Positions 1 through 6,472 of a DNA stretch of 30,012 nt are shown here, piece after piece. The DNA is taken from positions 1 through 30,012 of the forward strand of contig CAAGLJ010000176.1 of the NCBI GenBank assembly GCA_900770785.1, given 5' to 3'. Within the stretch, counting starts at the first letter, position 1. Every line of letters begins with the position of its first letter. The stretch is from Lachnospiraceae bacterium (GTDB taxonomy: Bacteria; Bacillota; Clostridia; Lachnospirales; Lachnospiraceae). Under the pieces are notes generated by a model. That model was not told the DNA's origin. It made no database searches and saw nothing but the letters and a program-made list of their open reading frames with translations. The translations under genes were made by a program, and so were the position numbers.

Positions 1-234
1 TAGCTTAATTTTACATCAAAAAGGAATAGGATTCCTTATATTTTGGTCATTTTTAGAAAGTTGTTTATGGCAGCATATGAAAAAATATGCTGCTGTGGAT
101 AAAACTGCGGAAACTCAAGCTTATTTTCCCGTTGAAAGGAACAGGAGATTTTGATAGAATACCCATAGAAAGTTTTGGTTTGAGTATTCTACCAAATCCC
201 TGCCTTTAGGTGTTTGCCGACACTTAAAGGCTTT
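1..234. other. Non-coding end region rich in inverted repeats
   Basis: No credible gene is visible here. It lies downstream of the mobC-like gene and holds three inverted repeats in a row: a perfect 9-bp pair GCAGCATAT (70-78) with ATATGCTGC (85-93), an 8-bp pair TAGAATAC (155-162) with GTATTCTA (184-191), and a terminator-like hairpin at 202-231. A cluster of dyads beside a relaxosome gene could be part of a transfer origin, but no nic site is recognisable, so this stays a suggestion. Confidence 0.4.
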
Positions 235-236
235 TT
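202..236 (+). terminator. Rho-independent terminator, plus strand
   Basis: A 12-bp stem pairs 202-213 with 220-231 (one G-U pair in plus-strand RNA) around the loop TTGCCG and is followed by CTTTTT. The T-tract exists only on the plus strand. It would therefore stop plus-strand transcription coming from outside the window before it runs antisense into the mobC-like gene. Confidence 0.65.
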
Positions 237-558
237 ACTGTCCATCTTTCATTCCCTTCATCGTTACCGTAATTTGTTTAATGACATCCAATAAATCTTT
301 TGGTACTTCCTCACCTCTTTTGATGCGCTGAAGCTCCTCCAGAACTTTTGCCAGTTCCATTTTCAGTGCTTTATACACTCTCGGATTCCCTACTACGACA
401 ATTTCTTTTTCCTGCAGGCGCCGGACAATGTACTCCTGCTTCGTAAGTCCAGATAACCTGACCATCGTTTCAATCAATTCATCCTCTTCTGGTGATACCC
501 GGAAAGCTACGGTCTTGTTTCTCCAACGTCCCTGACTGTCCCTGTTTTTTGCTGACAT
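235..558 (-). CDS. MobC-like ribbon-helix-helix mobilization protein
   Basis: This 107-residue protein is basic at its N-terminus, followed by the segment VAFRVSPEEDELIETMVRLS (residues 17-36). That is the ribbon-helix-helix pattern of MobC-type relaxosome accessory proteins, which bind oriT and help the relaxase. The C-terminal half is a predicted helical tail. The start has a good site, AAGGAGGAACACAG, before ATG. It lies 14 nt after the integrase stop on the same strand, so it is probably cotranscribed with xis and int. A relaxase gene would be expected further left, outside the window. The family call rests on pattern only; it could be another small DNA-binding protein of the element. Confidence 0.6.
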   Translation of the reverse strand: MSAKNRDSQGRWRNKTVAFRVSPEEDELIETMVRLSGLTKQEYIVRRLQEKEIVVVGNPRVYKALKMELAKVLEELQRIKRGEEVPKDLLDVIKQITVTMKGMKDGQ

Positions 559-572
559 CTGTGTTCCTCCTT

Positions 573-1676
573 CTACTTCGTAAATTTTTCACTCTCAAAC
601 ATTGCATCCATCCGTTCCTGATCCAACCGATCTACCATCTCTGTCTGTACGGATGGAAATAAATGCGCATACCGGTAAGTGATCTTTTCCGCAGAATGCC
701 CTACACGTTTCCCGATTGCAAGAGCTGTAAATCCCATATTAATCAGCAGGGAAACATGACTGTGACGGAGATCATGTACCCGGATTCTTTTTACCCCGCT
801 TTCCTTACAGCCACGGTCCATCTCGTGGGAGAGATAATATTTCGTTACCGGGAAAATCCGGTCATCCGGCTGCAGGCTGTAATACTGTTTGAAAAAGTCC
901 TGCATCTCATCACATAAAAACTGGGGCATCTTTACAATCCGGTTGCTGTTCTTGGTCTTTGGGGTAGAGATCACATCCTCCCCCTCCAGGCGTTGATAAG
1001 ACTTATTGATCCGCAAAGTTTTCTTCTCAAAATTGAAGTCCGAAGGAGAAAGGGCGAGAAGTTCGCCTTCACGGACTCCGCACCAGTAGAGCAGTTCAAA
1101 TGCATAATAGGAAAGCGGTTTGTCCATCATTGACTCGGAAAATTTTAAATACTCTTCTTTCGTCCAGAATTCCATTTCCTTACTTTCCTCTGCACCCATT
1201 GTTCCTGCTTTCTGCGCCGGATTGGTTGCCAGATCATAGAATTTCATTGCATGGTTGAAAATAGCGCTCAGCTGACCGTGAATTGTCTTCAAATACGTTG
1301 GTGAAATCGGTTTTCCTGCCTTATTTTTCAGTTTCCGAATGGTGTTCTGCCAATCAATCACATCTTTTGCAGTAATCTCTGACACTTTTCTCTGTCCTAA
1401 ATAAGGAATAATCTTACTCCGAATGATCGTTTCTTTTGTCAGCCAGGTACTTCTCTTCATGCCTGGCTTTACATCCTCCTCATATAATTTGCAGAAACTT
1501 TCCATCGTCATATTGACACTTGCTCTTTTCTGGAGTTGGAACTGATTCTCCCATTCCATTGCCTCCCGCTTCGTTTTAAAGCCACGCTTGCATTTCTGCT
1601 TGCGCTCTCCTGTCCAGTCCTGATACCTTGTCATAACGTACCATGTATTATTGCTTTCATTCTTGTAAACTGCCAT
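573..1676 (-). CDS. int: Tyrosine recombinase / integrase of an integrative element
   Basis: This 367-residue phage-type integrase should catalyse site-specific insertion and excision of the element. Residues 1-50 look like the AP2-like arm-binding domain of Tn916-type integrases, 55-150 is the SAM-like core-binding domain, and 170-350 is the catalytic domain. The catalytic set is complete: Arg202 (GVREGELL), Lys near 240, His301 and Arg304 (HDLRHSH), His327 (GHSAEK) and Tyr336 (YRYAHL). The start is preceded by GGGAGGGGCTAAGA. It begins 2 nt after the xis stop, so the two are translationally linked. It lies about 1 kb from the 3' end of guaA, as expected for an integrase gene next to its own attachment site. 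Confidence 0.93.
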   Translation of the reverse strand: MAVYKNESNNTWYVMTRYQDWTGERKQKCKRGFKTKREAMEWENQFQLQKRASVNMTMESFCKLYEEDVKPGMKRSTWLTKETIIRSKIIPYLGQRKVSEITAKDVIDWQNTIRKLKNKAGKPISPTYLKTIHGQLSAIFNHAMKFYDLATNPAQKAGTMGAEESKEMEFWTKEEYLKFSESMMDKPLSYYAFELLYWCGVREGELLALSPSDFNFEKKTLRINKSYQRLEGEDVISTPKTKNSNRIVKMPQFLCDEMQDFFKQYYSLQPDDRIFPVTKYYLSHEMDRGCKESGVKRIRVHDLRHSHVSLLINMGFTALAIGKRVGHSAEKITYRYAHLFPSVQTEMVDRLDQERMDAMFESEKFTK

Positions 1677-1678
1677 TC

Positions 1679-1873
1679 TTAGCCCCTCCCATCATATGAT
1701 TTTGTTCCATAGAACTGCTGGTAAAAATACTTGCGGTCAACACGACCGGGGATGGTCTGGCATCCCATCGCTTCCAGCTCCCTGTTCAGCCTTTTAATCA
1801 GCTTGTACGCATAGGATTCGGAAACCTCCAATGCCTCCATCACTTCATCCACTCTCATAAACATTTTTTCCAT
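1679..1873 (-). CDS. xis: Excisionase-like small HTH protein
   Basis: This 64-residue protein starts with RVDEVMEALEVSESYAYKLI (residues 7-26), a MerR/excisionase-type helix-turn-helix, and continues with a wing containing GRVDRKYFYQQFYG. Small proteins of this pattern sit directly before integrase genes in Firmicute conjugative elements and act as directionality factors. The start follows AAAGGAGGATTTATCA. The promoter TTGACC-17 bp-TAACAT at 1920-1948 lies just upstream and contains a repressor-type operator between its two boxes. The excisionase role is inferred from position and size; a plain regulator is possible. Confidence 0.7.
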   Translation of the reverse strand: MEKMFMRVDEVMEALEVSESYAYKLIKRLNRELEAMGCQTIPGRVDRKYFYQQFYGTKSYDGRG

Positions 1874-1895
1874 TGATAAATCCTCCTTTGTTTTT

Positions 1896-2030
1896 ACTAT
1901 ACATTTCTGTATTGGTTATATGTTACTATACTTTTTTGTATTGGTCAAGCATCCGCAAATAAAAATTCTATACTTTTTTGTATCAGTTCTTCTTGTCAGC
2001 ACTATACTTTTATGCTATACTTTTTCTATC
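1896..2030. promoter_or_regulatory. Divergent promoter pair with operator array (ATAC-N6-GTAT)
   Basis: Three perfect dyads ATAC-N6-GTAT occur at 1899-1912, 1928-1941 and 1970-1983. Half-site relatives follow at 2003-2017 and 2015-2030. The T-rich centre is nearly constant and the flank is often TGG. The minus promoter (TTGACC 1943-1948, TAACAT 1920-1925) encloses the second dyad in its 17-bp spacer. The plus promoter (TTGTCA 1993-1998, TATACT 2016-2021, 17-bp spacer) encloses the fourth copy. This is the layout of an immunity-type switch in which the HTH protein at 2054 represses xis-int and itself. Confidence 0.7.
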
Positions 2031-2053
2031 AACAACAGATAGGAGCGATAGTT

Positions 2054-2470
2054 ATGGCGATTGGTGAAAGAATCCATCATTTCAGACTTCTGCATGGGTT
2101 CACGCAGAAGTATCTTGGACAGCAGCTTGGCTTCAGCGATATGCAGGCAGATGTCCGTATTGCACAGTACGAAAAAGGGGCACGCAGCCCGAAAGAAAAA
2201 TATCTCAATGCACTGGCTGTCCCGGATATTGACAGCTATGTAGGACTCATGCACACGCTGTTTGCACTGGAAGATCTCTACGGTCTGCATATCGGCGAGA
2301 TTGATGGGGAACTCTGCCTGCGGCTTGATAAAACCAAGGGTACCACCTACCTTTCTATGTTTGATATGTTCAACGAATGGCAGGAACAGTCTGCAAAACT
2401 GGAATCCGGGGAGATCACGAAAGAAGAATACGACCAATGGCGGTATAACTATCCCAACGTGAAAAAATAA
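2054..2470 (+). CDS. XRE-family repressor of the integrative element
   Basis: A 138-residue protein. Residues 1-60 form a Cro/C1-type helix-turn-helix (ERIHHFRLLHGFTQKYLGQQ, then RIAQYEKGARSP). The C-terminal part contains an acidic helical tail (SGEITKEEYDQWRYNYP) with no recognised enzymatic motif. The ATG at 2054 was chosen because AGGAG lies at 2041-2045; an in-frame upstream extension to 2012 would overlap the promoter and has no ribosome site. It is divergent from xis-int, and the intervening DNA carries the operator array, so autoregulation and control of excision are likely. There is no peptidase domain, so any induction would differ from LexA-like cleavage. Confidence 0.82.
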   Translation: MAIGERIHHFRLLHGFTQKYLGQQLGFSDMQADVRIAQYEKGARSPKEKYLNALAVPDIDSYVGLMHTLFALEDLYGLHIGEIDGELCLRLDKTKGTTYLSMFDMFNEWQEQSAKLESGEITKEEYDQWRYNYPNVKK

Positions 2471-2480
2471 AAAACCAGCA

Positions 2481-2529
2481 AAAAAAGGCCTTACCAAACT
2501 GATTTCACTCAATTCGGTAAGACCTTTTT
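2481..2529. terminator. Long bidirectional hairpin terminator
   Basis: AAAAAAGGCCTTACC (2481-2495) pairs with GGTAAGACCTTTTT (2516-2529), with a further partly paired inner stem. Both strands end the stem with a T-run, so it can terminate the repressor gene on the plus strand and also transcripts leaving guaA on the minus strand. Confidence 0.8.
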
Positions 2530-2554
2530 ATGTTGGTCAAAAATAATATTTACC

Positions 2555-2616
2555 TGATAACCTCTGGCTCACGCAAGAATAAATGCATGGTTGCCAGTGT
2601 TATCATTTTGTTATCA
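2555..2616. repeat. GTTATCA repeats near the attachment site
   Basis: GTTATCA occurs twice in direct orientation at 2599-2605 and 2610-2616, exactly 11 bp apart, and once inverted (TGATAAC) at 2555-2561. All three lie within 120 bp of the guaA stop codon, between it and the element genes. Short direct repeats one helical turn apart are typical of integrase arm-binding or excisionase sites. Confidence 0.4.
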
Positions 2617-2654
2617 AATAGATCCTTGATGCCCTTCAAACGCCCTGTTTATGC

Positions 2655-2705
2655 GGGTTCTCAGATTTTTTTCATTATTCAAACTCAATCGTCCCCGGTG
2701 GCTTA
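2655..2705. other. Probable attachment-site junction at the guaA 3' end
   Basis: The element genes meet the last codons of guaA here. The guaA frame is intact to its natural end (PPGTIEFE), which is what is seen when an element inserts into the 3' end and restores the coding sequence. The matching second att copy should lie beyond the left edge of the window, so the exact core cannot be fixed. Confidence 0.5.
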
Positions 2706-4219
2706 CTGGTCAAATCATAGAACACCCGGTTAACTCCCCGCACCTCATTAATAATTCTGCTCATCACAGTCTGCAGAATTCCAAAAGGAATCTCTGTTGC
2801 TTCTGCGGTCATGAAATCAATAGTATTAACCGCCCGCAGGGCTACCGCATAGTCATAGGTTCTCTCATCTCCCATCACCCCTACGGAACGCATATTCGTG
2901 AGGGCTGCAAAATACTGACCGATAGTTCGGGAGAGGCCCGCCTTTTCAATTTCCTCTCGATAAATAGCATCTGCCTCCTGTACAATACGAACCTTCTCAG
3001 CGGTGATATCCCCAATGATACGAACGCCTAATCCGGGACCAGGGAAGGGTTGGCGGTAAACCAGCTTTTCCGGAATGCCTAATTCCAGCCCCACCTTACG
3101 CACCTCATCCTTAAACAGATTACGTAAAGGCTCAATAATCTCTTTAAAGTCCACATAATCGGGAAGTCCCCCCACATTATGGTGAGATTTAATCACTACG
3201 GACTCTCCGCCCAGACCGCTTTCCACTACATCCGGGTAGATGGTTCCCTGCACCAGAAAATCTACAGTGCCGATTTTCTTTGCTTCCTCTTCAAATACAC
3301 GAATGAATTCCTCACCAATAATTTTACGTTTGGTTTCCGGCTCCTTTTCTCCCGCCAGCTTTCCATAAAAACGCTCCTGAGCATTCACCCGGATAAAATT
3401 AAGCTCATAGTTTCCTTCAGGACCAAAGATAGCTTCTACCTCATCTCCTTCATCCTTACGCAGCAACCCATGATCAACGAACACACAGGTCAGCTGATTG
3501 CCGATAGCCTTGGACAAAAGCACTGCTGCCACAGAGGAATCCACTCCTCCGGAAAGACCGCAAAGCACACGACCGTTCCCCACTTTTTCCCGAATTTCCG
3601 CAATGGAGTTTTCCACAAAGGAATCCATTCTCCAATCCCCCGAGCATCCGCAGATATTCCGAACAAAGTTATACAGCATCCTGGTTCCTTCCTGAGTATG
3701 CAGTACCTCCGGGTGGAACTGAATTGCATACAGCTTTTCAGTATTGCTCTGGGCTGCGGCCACAGGGCAGTCTGCTGTATGGGCAATAACAGAAAATCCA
3801 GGTGCAGTCTGAGAAATATAATCAAAATGGCTCATCCAACAGATGGTCTCTTTTTCCACATCCGCAAACAGAGGAGAAGTCGTATCCGTATATACCAGAG
3901 TTTTTCCATATTCACGGACAGGAGCTTTCTCCACCTTTCCTCCAAGCACGTGCATCATTAACTGGGCACCATAGCAAAGGCCCAGAACGGGGATACCCAT
4001 TTCAAACAATTCCCGGCTATAGGTAGGTGCCCCTTCTTCATAACAGCTGTTGGGACCACCGGTAAGAATGATTCCTCTGGGATTCATCTCCTTAATTCTG
4101 TCCAAATCAGTCTTATAAGAATAAATTTCACAATATACGTTGCACTCCCTGACGCGGCGTGCCACCAGCTGATTATACTGTCCGCCGAAGTCCAGGACGA
4201 TTACCAATTCTTTATTCAT
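2675..4219 (-). CDS. guaA: GMP synthase (glutamine-hydrolysing)
   Basis: GuaA converts XMP to GMP using ATP and glutamine, the last step of guanine nucleotide synthesis, in the cytosol. The 514-residue protein has the class I glutamine amidotransferase domain first, with nucleophile Cys82 in LGLCYGAQ and the His/Glu pair in AIQFHPEVLH. The ATP-pyrophosphatase domain has the P-loop GLSGGVDSSVA, and the C-terminal dimerisation domain ends in PPGTIEFE. I chose ATG 4219, preceded by GGAGAAGAG, over the upstream in-frame ATG at 4261, because GuaA proteins begin MNKELVIVLDFG-like. Length is normal. Its 3' end hosts the integrative element. Confidence 0.97.
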   Translation of the reverse strand: MNKELVIVLDFGGQYNQLVARRVRECNVYCEIYSYKTDLDRIKEMNPRGIILTGGPNSCYEEGAPTYSRELFEMGIPVLGLCYGAQLMMHVLGGKVEKAPVREYGKTLVYTDTTSPLFADVEKETICWMSHFDYISQTAPGFSVIAHTADCPVAAAQSNTEKLYAIQFHPEVLHTQEGTRMLYNFVRNICGCSGDWRMDSFVENSIAEIREKVGNGRVLCGLSGGVDSSVAAVLLSKAIGNQLTCVFVDHGLLRKDEGDEVEAIFGPEGNYELNFIRVNAQERFYGKLAGEKEPETKRKIIGEEFIRVFEEEAKKIGTVDFLVQGTIYPDVVESGLGGESVVIKSHHNVGGLPDYVDFKEIIEPLRNLFKDEVRKVGLELGIPEKLVYRQPFPGPGLGVRIIGDITAEKVRIVQEADAIYREEIEKAGLSRTIGQYFAALTNMRSVGVMGDERTYDYAVALRAVNTIDFMTAEATEIPFGILQTVMSRIINEVRGVNRVFYDLTSKPPGTIEFE

Positions 4220-4254
4220 CTCTTCTCCATTCCATCCTATTTCAAACGTAAAAA

Positions 4255-4289
4255 CTGCCAAGCATACTCTATTATAGTATACTTGACAG
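4255..4289 (-). terminator. Terminator downstream of the activase remnant, upstream of guaA
   Basis: In minus-strand RNA a 14-bp stem forms between 4276-4289 and 4255-4268 (two G-U pairs, 7-nt loop) and is followed directly by TTTTT. It lies just after the degenerate coding region and 36 bp before the guaA start. It would end the BMC/deoR transcript. A TATAAT within the loop (complement of 4271-4276) may also serve as the guaA -10 box, but I see no good -35. Confidence 0.7.
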
Positions 4290-4291
4290 TA

Positions 4292-4376
4292 TCAAAAATC
4301 AACCACCAATTTGGCAATATAACGCAGTATTTTTTCCACCGCTTCCTTAAACTGCTGCGTCCTCTCATGGGAAGGT
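4292..4376 (-). pseudogene. Possible short C-terminal coding remnant
   Basis: After the activase stop, another minus-strand frame reads about 28 codons (including IPSHERTQQFKEAVEKILRY) to a TGA at 4292-4294, immediately before the terminator. The amphipathic, lysine/glutamate-rich composition looks like the tail of a real protein, but the fragment is too short to place in a family. Chance is possible. Confidence 0.2.
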
Positions 4377-4377
4377 A

Positions 4378-4886
4378 TTACTGCCCTATGAGATAATCTC
4401 TGCCCAGTCCTTCATATTTTCCACGACCAAAGCTGTGATAAGGCAGAAGCTGAATCTCCCCCACCCCAAACAGAAGAATCTACAAAACCGACAATATCCA
4501 CAATCCCTTCTTTCGTCTTATTAAAGTCTGGAATAACCAGTACACGAATAATCGGCTGTGTTTGTGTTGCAGAATGCAATCCTTCCTGCATTCTGCAACA
4601 TTAATTCATTGCTTTTTCCTATGTATTCAACATACTTCGACGGGTTTATATGCTTTATGTCCATCGGATATACCTTCAGATATGGCAGAATACTTGCAAT
4701 AGTTTCATATTTGGCAAAGCCCATACTTTCCATTGCAGCGTTAGCTCCCATTTCCTTTGCTGTCCGATGCAGGCCTCTGGCAAAGTTTTGCTGAAAAAGG
4801 CTTTCTCCTCTGAAAAAGACCATCCCTCCCTGAGAGCAGCTACAATAAGCCCTATCCCATTTTACCGCCCCTATTACTTCTGCTAA
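4378..4886 (-). pseudogene. Glycyl-radical enzyme activase (radical SAM), truncated and frameshifted
   Basis: Three fragments in different frames line up with the C-terminal two thirds of a PflA-type activating enzyme. Fragment 1 (about 4886-4545) reads LAEVIGAVKWDRAY, then SQGGMVFFRGESLFQQ, in place of the usual SGGGVTFSGGEPLLQ. It continues with YLKVYPMDIKHINPSKYVEY and SNELMLQNA. Fragment 2 reads PIIRVLVIPDFNKTKEGIVD. Fragment 3 reads EIQLLPYHSFGRGKYEGLGR and ends DYLIGQ with TAA at 4378-4380. There are at least two frameshifts, the N-terminal CxxxCxxC cluster is missing because the gene is cut off before it, and the GGEP motif is degraded to RGES. It therefore cannot make an active enzyme. 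Such activases install the glycyl radical on partners such as B12-independent propanediol dehydratase. Confidence 0.85.
4565..4600. repeat. Perfect 14-bp inverted repeat inside the activase pseudogene
   Basis: TGTTGCAGAATGCA (4565-4578) and TGCATTCTGCAACA (4587-4600) are exact reverse complements around the 8-bp spacer ATCCTTCC. The repeat lies at the first frameshift of the pseudogene. It may be a by-product of template-switch mutation rather than a functional site. Confidence 0.6.
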
Positions 4887-5043
4887 TCAACCGGGCTCAA
4901 GACGGCTCAATCTCCGGCATTTTAACAAATAAACGGTCTATCACGCCTTTAATTCTACCCTCTTTCGCTGTAGGTGGGATTTCACATTACCAGCAGACTC
5001 TTCTATCTGCTTCTTTACTCAATACCCGCCCATTCCACTATCA

Positions 5044-5817
5044 CTATTCATCATCCCCGGGATAGATGCACCGGATTCCATGTTCCACAAAAGCACTGAG
5101 CCATTTCTCCTCAGGCTTCTTATCCGTAACTACAACATCCAGTCTGGAAAGGCTGCATATATTGGAAAAAGCTACCTTATCAAATTTAGTAGAATCCACC
5201 GCCAGATAAACCTTACTGGAGGCTTTAATCATACTTTGCTTGATACTTCCCATTTCCTCATTTCCCTCCGTAACCCCTTTTTCCAAATCCAGGCCCTTAC
5301 AGGAGAAAAAAATCTTATCCGCATTATAGGCTTCAATGCTGTCTGTTGCTTTTTTTCCCAAAAGAGACATTGAGCCGGGTTTTAAAAGTCCTCCTGTGGC
5401 AATGATATCCCAGCCGGATACATCCGACAGCTCCAGAAGATTTTCAATAGAATTAGTAATTACTGTAAGATGTTTTTTCTGCTTGATATTTTTGGCAATA
5501 AATACTGCCGTTGTGGAGGCATCCAGAAAAATATGGTCGCCATCCTTAATTTCTTTATTAATTAAGTCAGCAATTCTTTGCTTCCCCAAAGAATTGGCCT
5601 TCCAGCGAACATTGAAGGGTAAATCAATATTACCCATTTCATTGATTACCGCACCTCCATAGCTTTTAATAATATGGCCTTCCTCAGCCAGTTTTTCCAA
5701 ATCCCGGCGGATGGTTTCCTCCGACACATCATATATCTTACTCAGCTCGCTGACGATAACCTTTTTTTCTTCCCTGACCTTATCCAGTATTCGTTTTCGT
5801 CTTTCTACTGCAAGCAT
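5044..5817 (-). CDS. DeoR-family transcriptional regulator of the BMC operon
   Basis: This 257-residue DeoR/GlpR-type regulator has an N-terminal winged helix (residues about 5-55, with SELSKIYDVSEETIRRDLEK). It is followed by a sugar-phosphate-binding domain of the phosphosugar isomerase fold, with DGDHIFLDASTT and ITNSIENLLEL. Family members usually sense a phosphorylated sugar or aldolase product; here fuculose-1-phosphate or rhamnulose-1-phosphate is a reasonable guess. The start at 5817 has an ideal site (AGGAGGGACTCT) and matches the usual MLAVERRKRI beginning; the ATG at 5856 has none. It is the last intact gene of the BMC operon, 39 bp after the pduT-like gene. No terminator follows until 4289, so the transcript would cross the activase remnant. 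Confidence 0.9.
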   Translation of the reverse strand: MLAVERRKRILDKVREEKKVIVSELSKIYDVSEETIRRDLEKLAEEGHIIKSYGGAVINEMGNIDLPFNVRWKANSLGKQRIADLINKEIKDGDHIFLDASTTAVFIAKNIKQKKHLTVITNSIENLLELSDVSGWDIIATGGLLKPGSMSLLGKKATDSIEAYNADKIFFSCKGLDLEKGVTEGNEEMGSIKQSMIKASSKVYLAVDSTKFDKVAFSNICSLSRLDVVVTDKKPEEKWLSAFVEHGIRCIYPGDDE

Positions 5818-5856
5818 AGAGTCCCTCCTTCTATACGTCAGAATACTTTTCATCAA

Positions 5857-6405
5857 TTAGAAAATATATGGAATCAGCTTATCCGAAGGACGGGCAATAA
5901 CGGAACTATCCAGAAACATTCCCCGATCCCCCGCCTCTGTCCTGGCTTTTTCAATGGCTGCTTCTACCGCTGCCACGCTTCCAGTAAGGGTCATATAGCT
6001 CTTTCCGCACATTCCCTTTGCCAGCCTCAGCTCAATCAAATCCACGATGGCTGTTTTAGCTGCCAGATCTGCCGCTACAATCAGTGCAGATACGTCATAG
6101 GTTTCCAGTATACCCAGGGCATCAATATTTTCCGGGTGAGTGGTTCCATAGATGGCAGGGAAAATGGATTCATGGGGATTTCCCAAAACGAAGGTATCCA
6201 TAATCCTCTCCTGGTATCTTCCCTCCACCGCTTCAACAGAAGCTCTCACTGCACTCAGCTCTCCGGTAATTAAAATCACAAATTTGCCGGGGCAGGTCAC
6301 CTCTGCCTGCAAAATCTCAACATCCGCCGCCTTTGCCATATCATCAGCTGCTTTAAATCCGGTGGCTACAGTAGTACATTCCACCATTCCAATCGCTTTT
6401 GCCAT
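5857..6405 (-). CDS. pduT: BMC-T trimeric shell protein, PduT-like, with pore cysteine
   Basis: 182 residues contain two BMC domains in tandem (about 3-88 and 95-180), the architecture of trimeric shell proteins. The start AIGMVECTTVATGFKAADDM and end SVIARPSDKL follow PduT. In Salmonella PduT a cysteine at the threefold pore binds a 4Fe-4S cluster thought to pass electrons across the shell. Here a cysteine, Cys133, sits in the corresponding loop of the second domain (KGMCGKSYM). It may play the same role, although its exact register against PduT needs checking. The neighbouring PduS-like protein, the proposed electron partner, supports this. The ribosome site is GAGAGG before ATG. Confidence 0.88.
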   Translation of the reverse strand: MAKAIGMVECTTVATGFKAADDMAKAADVEILQAEVTCPGKFVILITGELSAVRASVEAVEGRYQERIMDTFVLGNPHESIFPAIYGTTHPENIDALGILETYDVSALIVAADLAAKTAIVDLIELRLAKGMCGKSYMTLTGSVAAVEAAIEKARTEAGDRGMFLDSSVIARPSDKLIPYIF

Positions 6406-6421
6406 GTATTCCTCTCAATCC

Positions 6422-6470
6422 GCTGCTGTGGCAGCATTGAAATCACTGGAACTTTGTGCATTAGCACAAA
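6422..6470. repeat. Two intercistronic hairpins between pduS and pduT
   Basis: GCTGC (6422-6426) pairs with GCAGC (6431-6435), and TTTGTGC (6453-6459) pairs with GCACAAA (6464-6470). Neither has a T-tract on the minus strand, so they look like mRNA-processing or stability stems rather than terminators. Confidence 0.45.
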
Positions 6471-6472
6471 TT

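Noticed and set aside
2015..2512. A 165-residue minus-strand ORF
   Set aside because: It is antisense to the XRE repressor and crosses the terminator hairpin; composition is not protein-like.
3179..3961. A 260-residue plus-strand ORF
   Set aside because: It is antisense to guaA, which has complete family motifs; no ribosome site or family pattern supports it.
4290..4420. Purine riboswitch upstream of guaA
   Set aside because: The sequence there is explained by degenerate coding fragments and a plain hairpin terminator; I see no purine-aptamer core.
4521..4823. A 100-residue minus-strand ORF as an intact gene
   Set aside because: It is only one fragment of the frameshifted activase; the sequence continues in other frames to 4378 and upstream of its first ATG.
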